Source: Yersinia massiliensis
Lineage (GTDB): Bacteria; Pseudomonadota; Gammaproteobacteria; Enterobacterales; Enterobacteriaceae
DNA: 64,000 nt
Reading direction: 5' to 3'
Assembly (NCBI RefSeq): GCF_003048255.1
Contig: NZ_CP028487.1
Coordinates: 2,790,001-2,854,000, forward strand
Part shown: positions 61,168 to 64,000 of the stretch, one piece after another
Numbering within the stretch: the first letter of the stretch is position 1
Layout of the letters: each line of letters opens with the position of its first letter
Translations under genes and position numbers: made by a program
The notes under the pieces: generated by a model
What the model was told of the DNA's origin: nothing
Database searches by the model: none
The model's input: only the letters and a program-made list of their open reading frames with translations

Positions 61168-61368
61168 AAGGCAGATGTGATTGACGCGGGTAATTTCATT
61201 CAGACTGCGATTGTGCAATGCAGTGACGCGATCAACGTGATAAAATCCGGCGCTTGTTTTTATAATGCCTTCCCGCGCGAGTCTATTGTTTGGGGTGAAT
61301 CTATCGTTTGGATAGTCTATCCACCATCACGCTGCCGGGCCTGAGGTATTTACGTTAGTGAGACTCCC

Positions 61369-62490
61369 ATGTCAGATAATAGCCAGAAAAAAGTAATCGT
61401 CGGTATGTCCGGCGGTGTCGACTCCTCCGTTTCCGCGTACTTGCTCCAGCAACAAGGCTACCAAGTGGCGGGTCTTTTCATGAAAAATTGGGAAGAGGAT
61501 GATGGCGAAGAGTATTGCTCAGCAGCGACCGATCTGGCCGATGCACAAGCGGTATGTGACAAACTGGGCATGGAGTTACACACCGTCAATTTCGCCGCAG
61601 AATATTGGGATAACGTTTTCGAACTATTCCTAGAAGAATACAAAGCGGGGCGTACCCCTAATCCTGATATTCTCTGCAATAAAGAAATCAAATTTAAAGC
61701 CTTCCTTGAGTTCGCTGCCGAAGATCTCGGCGCTGACTATATTGCTACCGGCCATTATGTCCGCCGTCAGGACATTGACGGTAAAAGCCGCTTACTGCGT
61801 GGATTGGATGGCAATAAAGACCAAAGCTATTTCCTTTATACGCTGAGTCACGAACAACTTGCTCAAAGTCTATTCCCTGTTGGTGAGTTAGAAAAACCTG
61901 AGGTTCGTCGCATCGCAGAGCAACTGGATCTTATTACTGCCAAGAAAAAAGACTCGACTGGCATATGCTTCATCGGTGAACGTAAATTCCGTGATTTCCT
62001 CGGCCGCTATTTACCTGCGCAGCCAGGCCCTATCATGACCGTTGATGGTCAGCATGTGGGCGAACATCAGGGTTTGATGTATCACACGCTGGGGCAACGT
62101 AAAGGTTTAGGCATTGGTGGTACCAAAGACGGTGGCGATGACCCTTGGTATGTGGTGGATAAAGATGTTGCTAACAATATCTTGTTGGTCGCACAAGGCC
62201 ACGAACACCCACGTTTAATGTCCGTGGGCCTCATTGCTCAACAGCTACATTGGGTCGATCGTGAACCTGTCACCGCGGCTTTCCGCTGCGTGGTGAAAAC
62301 GCGTTATCGCCAACAAGATATTCCCTGCACCGTGACACCGTTGGATGATGAACGTGTTGAGGTTCGGTTTGATGAGCCAGTTGCTGCGGTAACGCCAGGC
62401 CAGTCTGCCGTCTTCTATCAAGGTGAAGTCTGCCTCGGTGGTGGTATTATTGAAGCGCGTTATCCACTCACTGACTCAATGGCCAATTAA
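61369..62490 (+). CDS. mnmA: tRNA 2-thiouridylase MnmA
   Basis: Makes the 2-thio group of s2U34 in tRNAs for Lys, Glu and Gln. PP-loop [15 protein letters not shown] at residues 13-27. The catalytic Cys pair lies in [12 protein letters not shown] and [11 protein letters not shown]. 373 residues, a little longer than E. coli. The 200-base gap after nudJ presumably has its promoter. Confidence 0.96.
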   Translation: MSDNSQKKVIVGMSGGVDSSVSAYLLQQQGYQVAGLFMKNWEEDDGEEYCSAATDLADAQAVCDKLGMELHTVNFAAEYWDNVFELFLEEYKAGRTPNPDILCNKEIKFKAFLEFAAEDLGADYIATGHYVRRQDIDGKSRLLRGLDGNKDQSYFLYTLSHEQLAQSLFPVGELEKPEVRRIAEQLDLITAKKKDSTGICFIGERKFRDFLGRYLPAQPGPIMTVDGQHVGEHQGLMYHTLGQRKGLGIGGTKDGGDDPWYVVDKDVANNILLVAQGHEHPRLMSVGLIAQQLHWVDREPVTAAFRCVVKTRYRQQDIPCTVTPLDDERVEVRFDEPVAAVTPGQSAVFYQGEVCLGGGIIEARYPLTDSMAN

Positions 62491-62541
62491 TTCCAGAGTG
62501 CATCGAGTGAGTTATGAACCAGAACGTTTACAGGAGTGACC

Positions 62542-63168
62542 GTGGCGAAGAATTATTATGATATTACGTTGGCATTGGCAGGAATATGTCAGTCAGCTCG
62601 CTTGGTTCAACAGTTGGCCCATGAAGGCCAGTGCGATAATGACGCATTAAACACAGTGATGGGTGGGTTGCTGCAAACTAACCCTTCTTCAACGTTGGCC
62701 GTGTATGGCGGCAATGAACAATCCCTGAAAATGGGGCTGGAAACACTGCAAAGCGTTCTAAACGCTAATCGTCAAGGGCCTGCAGCGGAATTGACTCGCT
62801 ATACCCTGAGTCTGATGGTGTTAGAACGTAAGCTCAATGCGAATAAGTCAGCCATGAATACTTTAGGTGATCGAATCAATCAGCTTGATCGCCAACTGGC
62901 ACACTTTGACCTTGAATCTGAAACCATGATGAGCTCACTGGCATCTATTTATACGGATGTCATTAGTCCGCTAGGCCCACGCATTCAGGTCATTGGTTCA
63001 CCTGCTATTTTACAAAGCACGCTGGTGCAGGCAAAGATTCGCGCCACCCTCCTCGCGGGTATCCGCTCAGCCGTGCTTTGGCAACAAGTTGGCGGAAGCC
63101 GCTTGCAGTTAATGTTTTCTCGAAATCGTCTGTTTAAACAGGCACAGAGTATTCTTGCTCATAATTGA
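62542..63168 (+). CDS. hflD: HflD, lysogenisation regulator
   Basis: 208-residue peripheral membrane protein that in E. coli binds lambda CII and lowers lysogeny. Opens with [23 protein letters not shown] 62542 is used with CAGGAGTGACC; an in-frame GTG six bases earlier is less likely. Whether it affects this prophage is unknown, since no CII is recognised. Confidence 0.94.
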   Translation: MAKNYYDITLALAGICQSARLVQQLAHEGQCDNDALNTVMGGLLQTNPSSTLAVYGGNEQSLKMGLETLQSVLNANRQGPAAELTRYTLSLMVLERKLNANKSAMNTLGDRINQLDRQLAHFDLESETMMSSLASIYTDVISPLGPRIQVIGSPAILQSTLVQAKIRATLLAGIRSAVLWQQVGGSRLQLMFSRNRLFKQAQSILAHN

Positions 63169-63175
63169 AATCTGA

Positions 63176-64000
<825 letters not shown>

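Overview
The window looks like an enterobacterial chromosome, most likely Yersinia or a close relative. The right end carries the conserved block icd, rluE, nudJ, mnmA, hflD, purB. The left part carries dcuS/dcuR, ansP, ybjI and ynfC homologues. The genus is my inference from how the host proteins read; no database search was possible.

Left host segment (1-17300): a partial LacI-type regulator, an unrecognised gene, a convergent MFS transporter next to a serine-type glutaminase, then the DcuS/DcuR two-component pair beside a 2-hydroxycarboxylate (CitS-type) carrier. After these come the asparagine permease AnsP, a DUF488 protein, a ROK regulator, an MFS transporter with a YbjI-type HAD phosphatase, a YnfC-type lipoprotein, a DUF1120 secreted protein, and a remnant of a GyrI-like domain. 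Two long AT-rich intergenic stretches (3776-4527 and 8389-9557) hold no gene I can support.

Prophage (about 17465-58881, 41.4 kb): a temperate myovirus-like phage inserted in the 3' end of icd. The phage brought its own last ~164 bp of icd, so the gene at 58718-59971 is intact and the displaced host end survives at 17301-17464. The order is attL; an SOS-controlled module with a DinI homologue; two tiny membrane proteins and a Clp-fold protease (accessory genes); tail fibre; Mu-like contractile tail; lambda-like head; terminase with a repeat-rich putative cos region; lysis genes; Q-type antiterminator; primase and helicase; a BRO-N protein; cro; cI; a rightward operon of about 18 mostly small genes; excisionase; integrase; attR. 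All late genes lie on the minus strand. The switch region carries six copies of an operator with pattern ACAA-N6-TTGT, nested in recognisable promoters.

Working logic: CI has an Ala-Gly cleavage site and the Ser/Lys pair of self-cleaving repressors, and a near-consensus LexA box drives the attL-end operon, so induction should be coupled to DNA damage. Q would read through the run of terminators at 43755-44263 into lysis, head and tail genes. The tail chaperone is predicted to use a -1 ribosomal frameshift. Two early genes are visibly damaged: one by a homopolymer frameshift and one by an in-frame amber stop.

Right host segment (58718-64000): icd, then rluE-nudJ, mnmA, hflD and the start of purB.
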